Shown here one piece after another: positions 16,067 to 16,132 of a DNA stretch of 16,132 nt (the stretch's first letter is position 1; each line of letters starts with the position of its first letter). The position numbers were made by a program, and so were the translations under genes. Under the pieces are notes generated by a model. It was not told the DNA's origin, did not search any database, and was given only the letters and a program-made list of their open reading frames with translations. The stretch spans positions 1-16,132 of the forward strand of contig CAKUCW010000048.1 in assembly GCA_934643825.1 (NCBI GenBank), given 5' to 3'. Source of the stretch: an uncultured Clostridia bacterium (GTDB lineage: Bacteria; Bacillota; Clostridia; Christensenellales; Aristaeellaceae).

Positions 16067-16132
16067 ATTGCGTAAAATCGCCCGCGTGAGCAAGACTTTG
16101 ATGCGTGGCAGACTTCGGCGGAGGTGAAGGCG
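16067..16132. repeat. Dispersed intergenic repeat, copy B (runs to the window edge)
   Basis: It aligns without gaps to 7817-7882, with about 73% identity over the best 60 bases and conserved blocks AAAATCGCCC (16074-16083) and GGCGGAGGTGA (16117-16127). It starts some 12 bases after the lacZ terminator T-tract. The element probably continues beyond the window, since copy A ends in a terminator-like hairpin just past this point. Confidence 0.65.

Noticed and set aside
12923..16093. 1056-codon open frame on the minus strand opposite lacZ
   Set aside because: LacZ on the plus strand is complete with both catalytic Glu residues. The minus frame is low-complexity His/Arg/Ala-rich and is a shadow of lacZ codon bias.

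Overview
The window looks like a chromosomal stretch from a Bacillota (Clostridia-type) bacterium. The signs are strong AGGAGG-type ribosome binding sites, near-consensus TTGACA/TATAAT promoters with 17-base spacers, short U-tract terminators, a gluconate 5-dehydrogenase tail of streptococcal/clostridial type, and a sugar ABC importer without its own ATPase gene. A gut or rumen member of the Christensenellales is a guess from the general feel of the proteins and repeats; the sequence does not prove it. Almost all coding capacity is in ordinary, intact genes. The more unusual material is in the leaders and intergenic regions.

Left part (1-3200). The C-terminal end of a gluconate 5-dehydrogenase (1-231, +) converges on a metallo-beta-lactamase-fold hydrolase (346-1122, -), with a perfect 16-bp terminator hairpin between them. 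Upstream on the minus strand is an ABC-F ribosome-associated ATPase (1303-2844). It is preceded by a leader of about 335 nt that starts at a near-consensus promoter, contains two terminator-type hairpins, and ends with a strong terminator only 3 bases upstream of the Shine-Dalgarno sequence. That is the layout of an inducible (attenuated) antibiotic-resistance ABC-F gene.

Centre-left (3270-7527). Divergent from the ABC-F gene is a three-gene operon with a perfect consensus promoter: a MarR-family regulator and two overlapping half-transporters. The two transporters form a heterodimeric multidrug-type ABC exporter with one consensus and one degenerate ATP site. A 9-bp inverted repeat lies between the divergent promoters and is a candidate shared operator. 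Together these genes look like a drug sensing, protection and efflux locus.

Intergenic 7528-8076. This region holds a folded element (7656-7785: closing stem, two GC-rich hairpins, possible pseudoknot), a weak terminator, a roughly 65-bp dispersed repeat whose second copy is at the right end of the window (16067-16132), a terminator-like hairpin, and then a good promoter with an operator-like palindrome and a long hairpin leader.

Right part (8077-16054). A small two-helix membrane protein overlaps an AraC-family regulator with a cupin domain. Next comes a beta-galactoside-type utilisation operon: solute-binding protein, two permeases and a large GH2 beta-galactosidase (LacZ), closed by a 12-bp terminator. 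The inferred logic is that the AraC regulator senses a sugar, the importer brings in an oligosaccharide or beta-galactoside energised by an ATPase encoded elsewhere, and LacZ hydrolyses it in the cytoplasm. Stem-loops after the binding-protein gene and before lacZ probably tune relative expression.
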